A stretch of 64,000 bases of DNA from contig CAWIMC010000017.1 of the NCBI GenBank assembly GCA_963837005.1, positions 1 to 64,000 of the forward strand. The letters are read 5' to 3'. Source of the DNA: CALDTK01 sp963837005. GTDB taxonomy: Bacteria > Bacteroidota > Bacteroidia > Chitinophagales > Saprospiraceae. The notes below the pieces were generated by a model, which worked only from the letters and a program-made list of their open reading frames with translations, did no database searches and was not told the origin of the DNA. The translations under genes were made by a program, and so were the position numbers. Shown here in pieces: positions 37,554-47,259 of the stretch (within the stretch, counting starts at the first letter, position 1; every line of letters starts with the position of its first letter).

Positions 37554-39053
37554 ATGATAATCGATAGTGATTCGACTAAACAGGCTACTCCTCGAACTGC
37601 TACACCTACCTTGTCGCGCACTCCAAACCTCCGACCTATCGTTTCTTCCCCACCCCTCCACATCGAAGCTCGCTCGTCGAGTACGCTAGCACTCGTCCTC
37701 CAGGCCGCCGGCCTCTATTATTTCGACTGGATCGACATCACGAGACCGGAGGTTCTGACCAATGATAGGCTCCGTGGCCTCTTCGAGCTCGCCGAGGATG
37801 AAGTTCCTGTTACCTGGTCGCACATCACCTCGAGAGTACACCCCGATGAGCGGCCGGCGTTCGAGCGTCGGGTTTTGCTGTGTTTTGCGCAGCAGTCCAA
37901 TCTTAGGGAGGAGTTACATCTACGGATTAAAGGCGATGACTACATGCCTGTAGAGATCACGGCGGTGGTCAGTCAACAAACGCCCAATGGCCCTATGCGC
38001 CTCACGGGTTCGATCCGAGTAAGGGATGTTCACTACCAACAGCAGGTCGAGAACCAGAAGATCGCAGAGCGCCTAAAGCTTGTCGTTAAGGCTACGCGCG
38101 TCGGAGTTTGGGACTGGACCGACATGACGACCGACCACGTAGAGTTCTCCCCGTGTATGATCGATATGCTCGGGTTCGATACGACCAAATTCGAGCTTAC
38201 CCTCGATCGGTTCTGGAGCCTGATCCACAAAGACGACGTCGAAAAAATTAGGGAGGCCGTCACCGCCTCGCAGCAGCACAATTCTTCGTTCGACACCGAA
38301 TACCGGCTGATGTTCGCCAACCGAGGCTACCGGTGGGTGCGGTCGATGGGGCAGATCAGTATGAATCCCAATGGTACGCAGCGCCTCACCGGTGCCATCT
38401 CCGATATCCACGACCAAATCGTGATGAAAAAGCGGGTCGCGAAGGTCATCGAGCAGCAGCAACTCGCTGTCACGGCGTCGGCCTCCGGGATTTGGGACTG
38501 GCGCGACGTCAACGCCGAGGCCATCTACATGTCGTCCGGGATGCTCGACCTGCTCGGCTACAAAGAGCATGAGGTGTCGCAGACCTTGGACGGCTGGTGG
38601 GAATTGGTCCACCTCGATGACCGCCCGAGCGCCGCCGTCGCGCTGGAGCTCAGCCTCAAGGAGGGCCGCCCCTTCAAGGCCGAGTACCGCATGCGCTTCG
38701 CGGACGGCAACCATCATTGGATTCGATCGACGGGCGTGCCCGTCAAGAACAAGGACGGCGTGGTGACGAGACTCACCGGCTCGATCACCAGTATCGCCGC
38801 GGAGGTCAATACCCGCAGGAAGCTCCAAGACCAAGCCCGTCTCTACGAGCGAGAGTTCGAAAAGCTGTCTGATCGTCTGCTGGCCTCGCTCTCGGACATC
38901 GAGGCGTTCTGTGGTATAAAGCTACCCGCCGCGACCACCGACGTACTCGACGCGCCTATGTTCGACAGCATCTTCAACGACATTGCTAGCAACGCAAAGC
39001 GATCTAAAGTCGATCTGAACGACGCTCGGCAGAAGATGAACATCGCGCAGTAG
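37554..39053 (+). CDS. Triple-PAS protein without output domain (copy 1)
   Basis: 499 residues. Three PAS_3-type domains at about 45-165, 175-295 and 300-425, the last two carrying matching VGVWDWTDMTTDHVEFSP / SGIWDWRDVNAEAIYMSS and GYRWVRSMGQISMNPNG / NHHWIRSTGVPVKNKDG. A coiled helix follows and ends DIASNAKRSKVDLNDARQK, the place where a histidine kinase would start. No GGDEF, kinase or HTH motif is present. A paralogue lies at 40062-41534. It probably signals by protein contact. Confidence 0.85.
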   Translation: MIIDSDSTKQATPRTATPTLSRTPNLRPIVSSPPLHIEARSSSTLALVLQAAGLYYFDWIDITRPEVLTNDRLRGLFELAEDEVPVTWSHITSRVHPDERPAFERRVLLCFAQQSNLREELHLRIKGDDYMPVEITAVVSQQTPNGPMRLTGSIRVRDVHYQQQVENQKIAERLKLVVKATRVGVWDWTDMTTDHVEFSPCMIDMLGFDTTKFELTLDRFWSLIHKDDVEKIREAVTASQQHNSSFDTEYRLMFANRGYRWVRSMGQISMNPNGTQRLTGAISDIHDQIVMKKRVAKVIEQQQLAVTASASGIWDWRDVNAEAIYMSSGMLDLLGYKEHEVSQTLDGWWELVHLDDRPSAAVALELSLKEGRPFKAEYRMRFADGNHHWIRSTGVPVKNKDGVVTRLTGSITSIAAEVNTRRKLQDQARLYEREFEKLSDRLLASLSDIEAFCGIKLPAATTDVLDAPMFDSIFNDIASNAKRSKVDLNDARQKMNIAQ

Positions 39054-39078
39054 GAATGCCGAATCACGCGGTCGCTGC

Positions 39079-39768
39079 TTAGCGCTCACGCTCAGTCACC
39101 TTCCGCTCCTGCCACTCGACAAGCAGCGGACGCCGCACGTCGATCATGAGCAAGTTGTGCTTCAAGCGGATCGTCGACTGAGAGCTGTGGCCCACAATCT
39201 GCGTGAGGCCCTCGTCCTGCAGGGCCCCGTGGAACTGTCCGAGCCGCAGCCACATCGGTCCGTCAAAGGGGTCGGTGCCGTCGTTGACCGGCGAGCAGTA
39301 GTAGAGCTCCGGCGGTTGCTCTTCGTTGAGGTAGGCGATGGCGGCGTCGAGGTCGGCGCACCTGTACTTCGTCATCAACACATTGAGCAAGGTCTTCGAG
39401 AGGCCCGCGTGACTGCACACGTAGCGATCGAGTCGGTAGACGTACTGCAGCATGTCGGCGAACTCGGTGTAGACCTCGGCCACGGCGCGGGCATTCCCGG
39501 GCTCGTAACCGTTTTTGCGAAAGCTGATGTCATCGGGGAAGAGGTACGCCAGGTCGTGATTGCCGATTAGGGGCGTCGATCCCGTCTTTCGACAAAACTC
39601 AAAGAGCTCCCTCAAAAACACCGGATCATTGGGCTGCGGGCCATTGTCTACGTAGTCCCCCAGGAACACCACCTTGTTGCCTTCTCCGTGGAGGCGGACC
39701 GCCTCATGGAAGAGCTGGTGCCGCATGTGGATGTCGGGGATGACGGCGAGGCAGTGTTTAATACGCAC
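39079..39768 (-). CDS. PPP-type metallophosphatase
   Basis: 229 residues with the calcineurin-like metal ligands in order: PDIH, GDYVDNGP, GNHD (LIGNHDLAYLF), SHAG (RYVCSHAGLSKTLL) and GHS (QIVGHSSQSTIR). This resembles Ser/Thr or ApaH-type phosphatases. It is placed between the two PAS-only genes on the opposite strand. A functional link is possible but only from position. Variant recurring word at 39512-39524. Confidence 0.88.
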   Translation of the reverse strand: MRIKHCLAVIPDIHMRHQLFHEAVRLHGEGNKVVFLGDYVDNGPQPNDPVFLRELFEFCRKTGSTPLIGNHDLAYLFPDDISFRKNGYEPGNARAVAEVYTEFADMLQYVYRLDRYVCSHAGLSKTLLNVLMTKYRCADLDAAIAYLNEEQPPELYYCSPVNDGTDPFDGPMWLRLGQFHGALQDEGLTQIVGHSSQSTIRLKHNLLMIDVRRPLLVEWQERKVTERER

Positions 39769-40061
39769 GTAGGCAGGGGTCTTGTGAAGGTCAACAGCGA
39801 AACGACACGTCGAGGTTTGCAGCTAGGGTATTTAATCCGAGCTCCCTGCCGTGCTTACGGGCTAGTCACGTGATGGCTACAGACTGGTGCATCCCTTTAC
39901 CGGTACCCATCGGAGGTCGCCTACGTAACGAAGCTACCTCTCCCCCTCGGCGTTCAGAATCTACATGTCGTCGAAAGCCAACGCCATACACCCTGGACGA
40001 TGTCAAGTTGGAACGGTATGTGAGGAAGAGGATACTACCTATTTCGTAAGCCACGCCCCCT
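39769..40061. other. Divergent intergenic region
   Basis: No gene seen in 293 bases between the phosphatase and the second PAS gene. It should hold promoters for both. I see no clear TTTG/TAnnTTTG pair and no strong hairpin. Confidence 0.3.
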
Positions 40062-41534
40062 ATGTACGTCACCCCACCATCGGACAACATCGTGATTGAG
40101 GCCCTCCGAAAGGAGAACGCTGCGCTGCGGCGGCGCATCGACCGTATAGAGATTCGGGAGCGCGAACGTCAGGGCCTGCGTCTCGACCGCCTCGAGCGCA
40201 CTGCGCAGGCGAGCCAGCTGGCGGTGTTCGACTGGATGGATATATCGGTTGACGAGATTTATTTCACGCGTCCGGTATACCGCATCCTCGGCTATGAGCC
40301 ATTCAGTTTTGTGGCGAGCTTTCAGTTCTTGCTGGACGCGGTCCACCCCTCGCACAAGACGGCGTTCGATATCGCTGTTCGGAAAGCGCTTTACGAGGTC
40401 GGATCGGTCAGTGAAGAGGTGCGAATCCGATGTGCCGACGGCAGCTTTAAGTGGATCGAGTTCACCGCCAAAGCCTCGACGAGCGCCGACGGAACTGTCG
40501 TCCGCTTTACGGGGTCTTTCCGGGACATCACAGTCCAGCAGGCGGCCCGCGCGGAGGTATCGCTGCTCTCCGAGCGTCTGGCCCTCGTCGTCGCCGGGTC
40601 GCGGGCCTGTGTCTGGGAGTGGCTCGATATGTCCAAGGACGACATCTACTTCTCGCCAGAGGCCCTGGCGCTGGTGGGCTTCGACGATCCTAAGTACCAC
40701 ATGACGCACGCGGTCTTCCGGTCTTTGGTACACCCTGAGGACATCGCCATCATCGACGAGGCCATCACGTGTACGATGGCGGCCGGGGGCGGGAGGTTCG
40801 AGGTCGACTACCGGATGCGGTTCAGGACGCGCGGCTACCGCTGGATACGCTCCTCGGGGAGCATCGTGCGCAACCCGCACACGGGGGTCGTGCGACTCAC
40901 GGGATCGGTTATCGACATCCACGACGGCCGTACGCTGGAGGCCGAGCTCGCCAAGACCGCTGCCCACCTTCAACTCGCCCTCCAGAGCGCGAAAGCCGGC
41001 ATGTGGGACTGGCACGACGTGTCTCAGCCTAACGTGTACTTCTCGACGGGGATGCTCGACATGCTCGGCTACGCCAGTACAGAGGTCGAAGCGAGCGTGA
41101 CCGGCTTCCAGGCGTTGATGCACCCCGACGATCGTGCGCAAACCCAGGCTATCCTGCTGGCGGCCCTCGAGTCGGGCTTGCGGTTTTCGGCCGTGTACCG
41201 CATTTACTTTAAGGAACGGGGGTATCGCTGGGTCCACTCCTCGGGGACGCCCGAGCGCAACGGCGCTGGACAGGTCCGCAGGATCGCCGGGTGCCTGCTC
41301 GACGTGCACGAACATGAGCGCGACCGACGCGCCCTAGCCGCTAATGCTGCGCGTCACTGTCGTCTGTACGCGATGATGACCGATAGCCTCGTAGAGCCCT
41401 TGCTCCAAATTGAGGCCCTCTGCCAGCTTATCCGTGACGAACCAGCCCCGACCACTGCGCTCGATCTGGTCTCGATTATCGAGGCGAGCAACGCGAAGGC
41501 CCGCGGGGTGATTGACGAGATGTTGGCTATCTAG
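40062..41534 (+). CDS. Triple-PAS protein without output domain (copy 2)
   Basis: 490 residues. A short coiled coil (IEALRKENAALRRRIDRIE) is followed by three PAS_3 domains (ASQLAVFDWMDISVDEIYFT; GSRACVWEWLDMSKDDIYFS; SAKAGMWDWHDVSQPNVYFS) each with the HPxD and GYRW(I/V) motifs. The tail DLVSIIEASNAKARGVIDEM resembles the end of copy 1 (DIASNAKRSKVDLNDARQK). No catalytic output domain. The two genes probably arose by duplication around the phosphatase. Confidence 0.85.
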   Translation: MYVTPPSDNIVIEALRKENAALRRRIDRIEIRERERQGLRLDRLERTAQASQLAVFDWMDISVDEIYFTRPVYRILGYEPFSFVASFQFLLDAVHPSHKTAFDIAVRKALYEVGSVSEEVRIRCADGSFKWIEFTAKASTSADGTVVRFTGSFRDITVQQAARAEVSLLSERLALVVAGSRACVWEWLDMSKDDIYFSPEALALVGFDDPKYHMTHAVFRSLVHPEDIAIIDEAITCTMAAGGGRFEVDYRMRFRTRGYRWIRSSGSIVRNPHTGVVRLTGSVIDIHDGRTLEAELAKTAAHLQLALQSAKAGMWDWHDVSQPNVYFSTGMLDMLGYASTEVEASVTGFQALMHPDDRAQTQAILLAALESGLRFSAVYRIYFKERGYRWVHSSGTPERNGAGQVRRIAGCLLDVHEHERDRRALAANAARHCRLYAMMTDSLVEPLLQIEALCQLIRDEPAPTTALDLVSIIEASNAKARGVIDEMLAI

Positions 41535-41639
41535 AGTAAGGCTTGCGGCACGGCTGGGCTAGGGCGCTTACGAACAGCAGCACCGCGGCCCTCGCGGCAG
41601 CGCAGGGAAGAGTAAAGATCGTCAATTGATGGGGCTACG

Positions 41640-43904
41640 TCAAACCCGCAACCACCGCAGCAGAACGGGAATGATCAGCAGATCCCCTACCACTGCGCTG
41701 GCCAGCGTGACAGAGATGAGTAGCCCAACCGTCACGCTCGGCGGGTGTACACTGAACAGCATGACGAGGAAGCCGAAGAAGAGGATGACGCTCGTCAAGA
41801 TGATCGCCTTGCCGCTCTCGCGGAACGTCACCGCCATCGCCTCGTCGATCGAGCGGCCCCGGCGGCGCGACAGTTTGTACTTCGCTAGAAAGTGAATCGT
41901 GTCGTCGACGGCGATTCCGAAAATGACCGCGAAGATGATCGAGATCCCGGCCTCGAGCTCGATACCGAGGTAGCCGAGGAGTGCCCCGGCAAAAATCAGG
42001 GGGATGAGGTTCGGCACCATAGCCACGATGAGGAGGCGCCAGTTCTGAAACAGCGCCGCCATGATCGCCGAGATGATCAGGACGGCACCGCCGAGGCCCC
42101 ACAGCAAGCTCTCCCGCACGTACACGGAGTTCTTGTCGAGCAGCAGTCCCGTGCCCGTTTCGCGGACGCGGATCACGCTCGAGTCGACGTTCGTTTTAGC
42201 GAAAGCTGCCAGCCGCGCCGCCACGCCTCGGATGGAGTCGCTACCAACGTCTAGCGCCCGGCTCGTAATCCTGGCCTTGCTGCCGTCTGAGCTCACGAGT
42301 ACGGCCGTCGCACTCGCGGGCGCACGACCGAGCAGGGGGCGAAGGCGCGCGTACTCGGCCTCGTCTTGCGGTAGCGCGTAGGCGTCGGGCCCACCGCCAG
42401 CCATCGCTTGCTGTACGCTCTTGACGAGGGTGTTCTGGCTCGTCACGGCGCGCAAGGTGGGCTCGGCCCGCATCGCGCCCTCGAGCTTGTCCATCTCCCG
42501 TAGCACCGCCAGGTCGGAGGCGTCGTAGCCGTCCTGCACGAAGACAGCGAATTCGACGGGCCGGAAGCCCGTAAACTTGTCCTCGAAGAAGACGAAGTCG
42601 TCCGAGATTTTCGAGTTGCGCGGCAGGTTGTCGATGATGCGGTAGTTGGTGTTAACGAGACTAATCCCGATGCCGCAGAGCACGGCCACCGCGCCCGTCC
42701 CCCACACGATCTGCCGCGTGTGTGTTCTTACCCATTCGTTGAGGCGCAGCAACCAATTGTCCCAGCGCTCCACGGTTCCCGCGGTGCGCATGAGTTGGTC
42801 TTGCGTGAAGAGCGTAAGTAGCGGCAGCGTAAACGTGAGCACCGTGACGAAAGCTACCAGCACGCCAATCCCGGCGTTGAGGCCAAAGTCACGAATAGGC
42901 AGTACGCGGCTCGTGAGTAAGGTCGCAAAGCCAACGGCCGTCGTGACCGAGGTGAGCAGTGTTGCGAGACCAATTTCCTTGATGGTGGTCCGCAAAGCCC
43001 CCTCACGTGTCTGCCCGGCGCGCAACTCGTCGACGTACTTCGTCATCAGGTGCACGAGGTCGCTCGTCCCCACGATGATCATGAGCACCGGATACAGCGC
43101 CGACATGGCATTGAGTTCACGTCCGAGCGCGGCGAGGAGCCCGAAGAAGAGCAACAGTCCGAGGGCGATCGACACCATGGCGATGAGCACGCCACGCCAC
43201 CGGCGGTAGATGAAAAACAGGATCAGCGTCACGAGCGCCCCCGACACGAGCGCCGAGAAAGTGACCTCGCGCTTCTGCATCGCGATCAGTTCGGACTGAA
43301 AGTAGGCCCGTCCGAGGTAGTGGGTTTGGCTTTCGCTAAAACCCGCGTCGGCGGCTGTGCTGCGGAAGTGGGCCATGACGGAGTCGGAGGCCGAAAGCGT
43401 CATCTCCTCGGTGGTCCGTGCGACGATAGCGAGCGTAGAGGCATCGGGGGAGATCAGGTTGTAGACGAACCGCTCGTCCGCCATCACCTTCGCAGAGTCC
43501 CGTGCGAGACGCTCGGGAGAGTCGCGGTGGAGCACTGGGACGCTCGTGAGTCCAAAGGGGGTCTTGACGGGCGCACGAAGCTTGGTAAGCGACATCACCT
43601 GGCCCACCTGCGCACCGTCCTGTAGCCGGAGGGTGAAGTCGTGAAAGCGATTGAGAAAGGCCGTGTCGAAAACGCTCCCGACGCTCCCGTCCGCGCGCGC
43701 GGGTGCTTCAACGGCGACGAGCATAAAGGCATCATCGGCCTCGAAGTCCGCGGTGAACTCCTCGAAGAAGGCAAGGTCGGGGTCGTCTTGCGGGAAGAAA
43801 CTCGCGAAGTCGAAGGCGAAGACGAGCTTGGTGACGGCGAAGGCCGCCGCGATGGCCAGCAGGCCGTAAGCGACCAGGATGGTCGCGCGAAGACGTGGAT
43901 TCAT
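41640..43904 (-). CDS. MMPL/RND-family transporter
   Basis: 754 residues. N-terminal span ATILVAYGLLAIAAAFAVTK, a large periplasmic loop, then two blocks of five spans each (VTFSALVSGALVTLILFFIY onward and LLWGLGGAVLIISAIMAALF onward) with the second block ending SVTLASAVVGDLLIIPVLLR. The pattern D-D-T-I-H-F (GIAVDDTIHFLAKYKLSRRR) is typical of the sterol-sensing-like MMPL exporters. It likely moves lipids or hydrophobic compounds across the inner membrane. Two TTTTAGCGAAAGC words at 42194 and 43329. Confidence 0.9.
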   Translation of the reverse strand: MNPRLRATILVAYGLLAIAAAFAVTKLVFAFDFASFFPQDDPDLAFFEEFTADFEADDAFMLVAVEAPARADGSVGSVFDTAFLNRFHDFTLRLQDGAQVGQVMSLTKLRAPVKTPFGLTSVPVLHRDSPERLARDSAKVMADERFVYNLISPDASTLAIVARTTEEMTLSASDSVMAHFRSTAADAGFSESQTHYLGRAYFQSELIAMQKREVTFSALVSGALVTLILFFIYRRWRGVLIAMVSIALGLLLFFGLLAALGRELNAMSALYPVLMIIVGTSDLVHLMTKYVDELRAGQTREGALRTTIKEIGLATLLTSVTTAVGFATLLTSRVLPIRDFGLNAGIGVLVAFVTVLTFTLPLLTLFTQDQLMRTAGTVERWDNWLLRLNEWVRTHTRQIVWGTGAVAVLCGIGISLVNTNYRIIDNLPRNSKISDDFVFFEDKFTGFRPVEFAVFVQDGYDASDLAVLREMDKLEGAMRAEPTLRAVTSQNTLVKSVQQAMAGGGPDAYALPQDEAEYARLRPLLGRAPASATAVLVSSDGSKARITSRALDVGSDSIRGVAARLAAFAKTNVDSSVIRVRETGTGLLLDKNSVYVRESLLWGLGGAVLIISAIMAALFQNWRLLIVAMVPNLIPLIFAGALLGYLGIELEAGISIIFAVIFGIAVDDTIHFLAKYKLSRRRGRSIDEAMAVTFRESGKAIILTSVILFFGFLVMLFSVHPPSVTVGLLISVTLASAVVGDLLIIPVLLRWLRV

Positions 43905-44016
43905 GGGCTACGGACAACGCCCTGGGGTGTGGGCACTGTGGGTAACGGGCGGGAGGCGGTGTGGTTGGCCCATGGGCTTGCTAGCCTAGGTCACCTTAGA
44001 ACTGTCAACGCTCAAC

Positions 44017-44736
44017 TCAAGCGATCAAATTTCCTGCTTCGTCCCAGGCGGCTACCGTCTCCCTCGTGTCCTGGTCGATGCACTTGGCGAGCCACTCGGG
44101 TTCGTAGGCGACGCCGTGCTTGTCGAGGACCTCCTGCGGGACGCCGTCCCAGACGTTGGCCATGTTGCCCTGGTAGCCGATGTCCTTGATGCCGACTGGC
44201 GAGGTGTAGTAGCCCACGGCGGTGAGGTTGCGCATGAGGCCAAAGAATTGCTGCGGCTGTGTACGCTCCCCTTCGGGAACCGTGTGGTCGTAGGCGGCGA
44301 GCGGATCGACGATCTCGATTTGCTGGGGGGCGGAAAGGTCCTTGAAGTCTTGCTCGAATTTGGCGTTAGCCTCCCGGTTGAGCCACGCTAGGCCCCCGCG
44401 CATGGGCAACTGCCAGCCTTCGACTTCTTTCACGCGAAACTCGATAAACTCCGGCACCTTGGCGTCCTCGATACTGCCGTGCTCGTTGGCAGGCAGGATC
44501 ACGTGGCTCAGGGCCACGATGGTGGCCATTTCGTGGTCGGTGAAGAAGGTCTGGTCGCGGAGGCGCTTAACTTTCTCGAGTTCTCCCGGGGTCAGGTACG
44601 AGAGTTCGTTTTGGGATAGGGCGTTCGGATCGGCGTCTCCGGTGGGGGCGTTGGGGCGGCAGCCGGGCAGGGTAGTGGCGAGGCCGGCACCGGCAGTACC
44701 GATGATGAGGGTCTTGAGAGAGTCGCGGCGGTTCAT
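44017..44736 (-). CDS. Gluconate 2-dehydrogenase subunit 3-like protein
   Basis: Start at ATG 44736 (MNRRDSLKTLIIGTAGAG), 239 residues. The RRDSLK start and following hydrophobic segment fit a Tat signal ending near a Cys (ATTLPGC), so it may be a Tat lipoprotein. FFTDHEMATIVALSHVILPA is the family hallmark. It follows the GMC gene, the usual order, and should be the small subunit that escorts the flavoprotein through the Tat path. Confidence 0.88.
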   Translation of the reverse strand: MNRRDSLKTLIIGTAGAGLATTLPGCRPNAPTGDADPNALSQNELSYLTPGELEKVKRLRDQTFFTDHEMATIVALSHVILPANEHGSIEDAKVPEFIEFRVKEVEGWQLPMRGGLAWLNREANAKFEQDFKDLSAPQQIEIVDPLAAYDHTVPEGERTQPQQFFGLMRNLTAVGYYTSPVGIKDIGYQGNMANVWDGVPQEVLDKHGVAYEPEWLAKCIDQDTRETVAAWDEAGNLIA

Positions 44737-44810
44737 GTGGGAGAGGTATGGAAGTGAGGGAGACGGCGGCTTTGGGGAGGGGGCTGCTGCCGAGCAGCAC
44801 GAAGCAACTC

Positions 44811-46538
44811 TTAGATGTCTCGTTTCTTCAGGCTGTCGATGAGGTGTTCGGAGGCCCGCATGCTGAGGGCTAGGATGGTCCACGTGCAGTTTTTGTCGCC
44901 CTGCTGGACGATCGGGCCACCGTCCATGACGTAGACGTTGGGGGCATCGTGGAGGGCTTGGTAGGGCGTCGTCACCGAGCGGCGGGGGTTGTCGCCCATA
45001 CGGGTGGTGCCAACCTCGTGGATGATTTTGCCGGGCTTCTCGAGGCCGTAGTCGTTCTCTTTGGTGGCGGGCGTGCCGAGTACGTGACCGCCCATCGCTT
45101 CGGTAAGCTGCGTGAAGGTCTCGCGCATGTGCTTGGCCTGGTTGATCTCGTAGTCGGACCACTTGTAGTTGAAGCGCAGCACGGGTATGCCGTACTCGTC
45201 CACCTTGTTGGGGTCGATCTCGCAGAGGTTGTCCTCGCGGGCGATGCCCTCGCCACGTCCGCCAAAGCCCATCACCGCGCCGTAGTACTTGCGGACGTCC
45301 TTGCGCAAATTTTCGCCGTAGCTCCCCGTAGGCAGGCCGAAGTACTGGTTGAAGTCGCCGACGTTCCACCCGAAGCCGTAACTCGGGCGCTGCATCCCAC
45401 CCCAGACCTCGACGTGGTACCCGCGCGGGAAGTCGAGTTTGGAGTGGTCGCCCCACCACGGCGAGTAGACGTGCATCCCGCCGACGCCGTCCTCGTTGTA
45501 GCTCACGTCACGGTCCATAAGCGCCGGGATGAAGGCCGCCTGGCTCGCCCCCGTGGAGTCGTGCAGGAACTTGCCGACCATCCCTGAGGAGTTGCCCAGG
45601 CCATCGGGATGCGTCGGACTTTTCGAGTTGAGTAAAATCCGCGCCGATGAGCAGGCCGAGGCCGCGAGCACGACCGTTTTGCCGCTAAGGCTATACTCCC
45701 GCCGCTCGTTGCGGTCAACGAAGACAACGCCGGTTGCTTTGCCGCTCGCGTCGGTGGTCACCTCGCGGACCATCGCATCGTTGTACAGGTCGATCTGGCC
45801 CTGGCCCGCTGCCATCGCCGGAATTACGAGGCAGCTCGACGCCGAAAAGTCAGCGTACACGTTGCACGAGCGCGAGCACTGGTTGCAGTAGTAGCACACC
45901 CCGCGGTCGTTGTTGATCTTCTTGGTGAGGATCGACAGGCGCGAGGGGATGACCGGGATGTTGGACGCCCGCGCCCCTTTAATGTAGAACAGTTCGTGCA
46001 GCCGGGGCTTCGGTGGCGGCAAGAAGAAGCCATCTGGATCGTTGGGGAGCCCTTCGTTCGTCCCGAAGACCCCGAGCAGTTTGTCGACGCGGTCGTAGTA
46101 CGGCTTCACGTCCTCGTAGCCGATGGGCCAGTTGTCGCCCAGTCCGTCGAAGTCTTTTTTCTTGAAGTCGCGCGGCCCGAACCGAAGGCTGATCCGCCCC
46201 CAGTGATTGGTGCGCCCCCCGAGCATCTGCGATCTGAACCAGTGAAACTCCGTGCCCTCGGCGGCGGTGTACGGCTGGCCCTCGATATCCCACCCGCCGT
46301 ACGCCATATCGAAGTCGCCAAACGGTCGGAACCGCGTGGATGCCCCTCGTCGCGGACTCTCGAACTCCCACTTCATCTGCGTGCGGGTGGTCGGGTCCTT
46401 CGGATCGAAGTAGGGCCCTGCCTCGACGACAGCGATGTTGAGGCCTGCCTCGGAGAGGATCTTGGTGGCCATCCCACCTCCGGCCCCCGAGCCGACGATG
46501 ATGGCGTCGTAAACTTTCTTCGGTGCTTTGCTCTCCAT
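44811..46538 (-). CDS. GMC-family FAD oxidoreductase
   Basis: 575 residues. Rossmann motif AIIVGSGAGGGMATKILSEA with FAD-binding EAGPYF, GGRTNHWGRIS, the C-terminal HEVGTTRMGDNPRRSV and NCTWTILALSMRASEHLI with the His/Asn active-site pair. A Cys-rich loop CYYCNQCSRSCNVYADFS recalls the 3Fe-4S site of FAD glucose dehydrogenases. The substrate is probably a sugar or polyol. Paired with the subunit 3 gene downstream. Confidence 0.9.
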   Translation of the reverse strand: MESKAPKKVYDAIIVGSGAGGGMATKILSEAGLNIAVVEAGPYFDPKDPTTRTQMKWEFESPRRGASTRFRPFGDFDMAYGGWDIEGQPYTAAEGTEFHWFRSQMLGGRTNHWGRISLRFGPRDFKKKDFDGLGDNWPIGYEDVKPYYDRVDKLLGVFGTNEGLPNDPDGFFLPPPKPRLHELFYIKGARASNIPVIPSRLSILTKKINNDRGVCYYCNQCSRSCNVYADFSASSCLVIPAMAAGQGQIDLYNDAMVREVTTDASGKATGVVFVDRNERREYSLSGKTVVLAASACSSARILLNSKSPTHPDGLGNSSGMVGKFLHDSTGASQAAFIPALMDRDVSYNEDGVGGMHVYSPWWGDHSKLDFPRGYHVEVWGGMQRPSYGFGWNVGDFNQYFGLPTGSYGENLRKDVRKYYGAVMGFGGRGEGIAREDNLCEIDPNKVDEYGIPVLRFNYKWSDYEINQAKHMRETFTQLTEAMGGHVLGTPATKENDYGLEKPGKIIHEVGTTRMGDNPRRSVTTPYQALHDAPNVYVMDGGPIVQQGDKNCTWTILALSMRASEHLIDSLKKRDI

Positions 46539-46639
46539 TTATTTTCAGAATCGTGTACCGCCAAATGTAGGGGTCGGCGGGTGGATCGGCCGTCATATTG
46601 TAGTGCGTTGCGAAGATTGGGCAAAGGGTGTTCTGCTTT

Positions 46640-47109
46640 CGTGGAGGCCTATCGGCTGCAGTAACTCGCGGTCCCCGACACGGTCGTCCGGCGGCAACGC
46701 ATCGCCGTGGCGCTGGACTAGCTCGGGCGTGCCTACACGAGTAAAGTAAGGGGCTGTACGACGTGGCACTTCAGCAGCACGTTTCGGAGTTCCGGACCTT
46801 TGCGCCGCCACTGGACTCGAGTTGTGTATTGAACCACTTTTCAGCGCGGGCGCACGTCAAGGGAGCCCTCGGAGCACCCTCGGAGACGCCCCGGATCTTT
46901 TCCTCGAAGGTCGACTGCACTACTTGCGGGCGCTGCTTGCCAAACGAAGCGAAGACCCTGCCAGCGCACGTACGCAGCTCATCGTGCTCACGGACCAAAG
47001 CCGCGCCAACGGTGACTACGGTCTGTACCAGAACGTCGTGCTCGCGCTCGGCAGCAACCTGCTCGACGCAGACGAAGTCGATGCGCGCACGCGCACGACG
47101 ATCGTGTAA
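46640..47109 (+). pseudogene. Decayed TPR-like gene fragment
   Basis: Protein-like stretches in two frames separated by stops: RRQRIAVALD, stop, LGRAYTSKVRG; LYDVALQQHVSEFRTFAPP; then from about 46860 DLFLEGRLHYLRALLAKRSE, SARTQLIVLTDQSRANGDYG, LYQNVVLALGSNLLDADEVD to the stop at 47109. It looks like a helical-repeat protein in decay. Relation to neighbours is not evident. Confidence 0.35.
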
Positions 47110-47189
47110 TCGCATACGCTTATCGAATTAGGACTAATTTGAAAGATAATCAGGTATTATGACCCCGTATGTGAACAAATGATAAATAT

Positions 47190-47197
47190 TATCCTTG
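47190..47197 (+). promoter_or_regulatory. Possible -7 element upstream of PRC-barrel gene
   Basis: TATCCTTG sits in an AT-rich stretch 63 bases before the TTG start and fits TAnnTTTG with one mismatch. No good -33 partner is present, so this is a weak call. Confidence 0.25.
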
Positions 47198-47259
47198 TTA
47201 GTAGTGTAACACAGACACATTAACCCCAGCGCACTTAGCGCTCATAAAACATAATCGTT

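Noticed and set aside
40981..40995. gcgcgaaagccgg as a further copy of the recurring word
   Set aside because: Lacks the TTTT part; counted as chance similarity.
44737..45459. Upstream extension of the subunit 3 gene to 480 codons
   Set aside because: The extra part is an out-of-frame shadow of the GMC gene; the real start is the Tat-like ATG at 44736.
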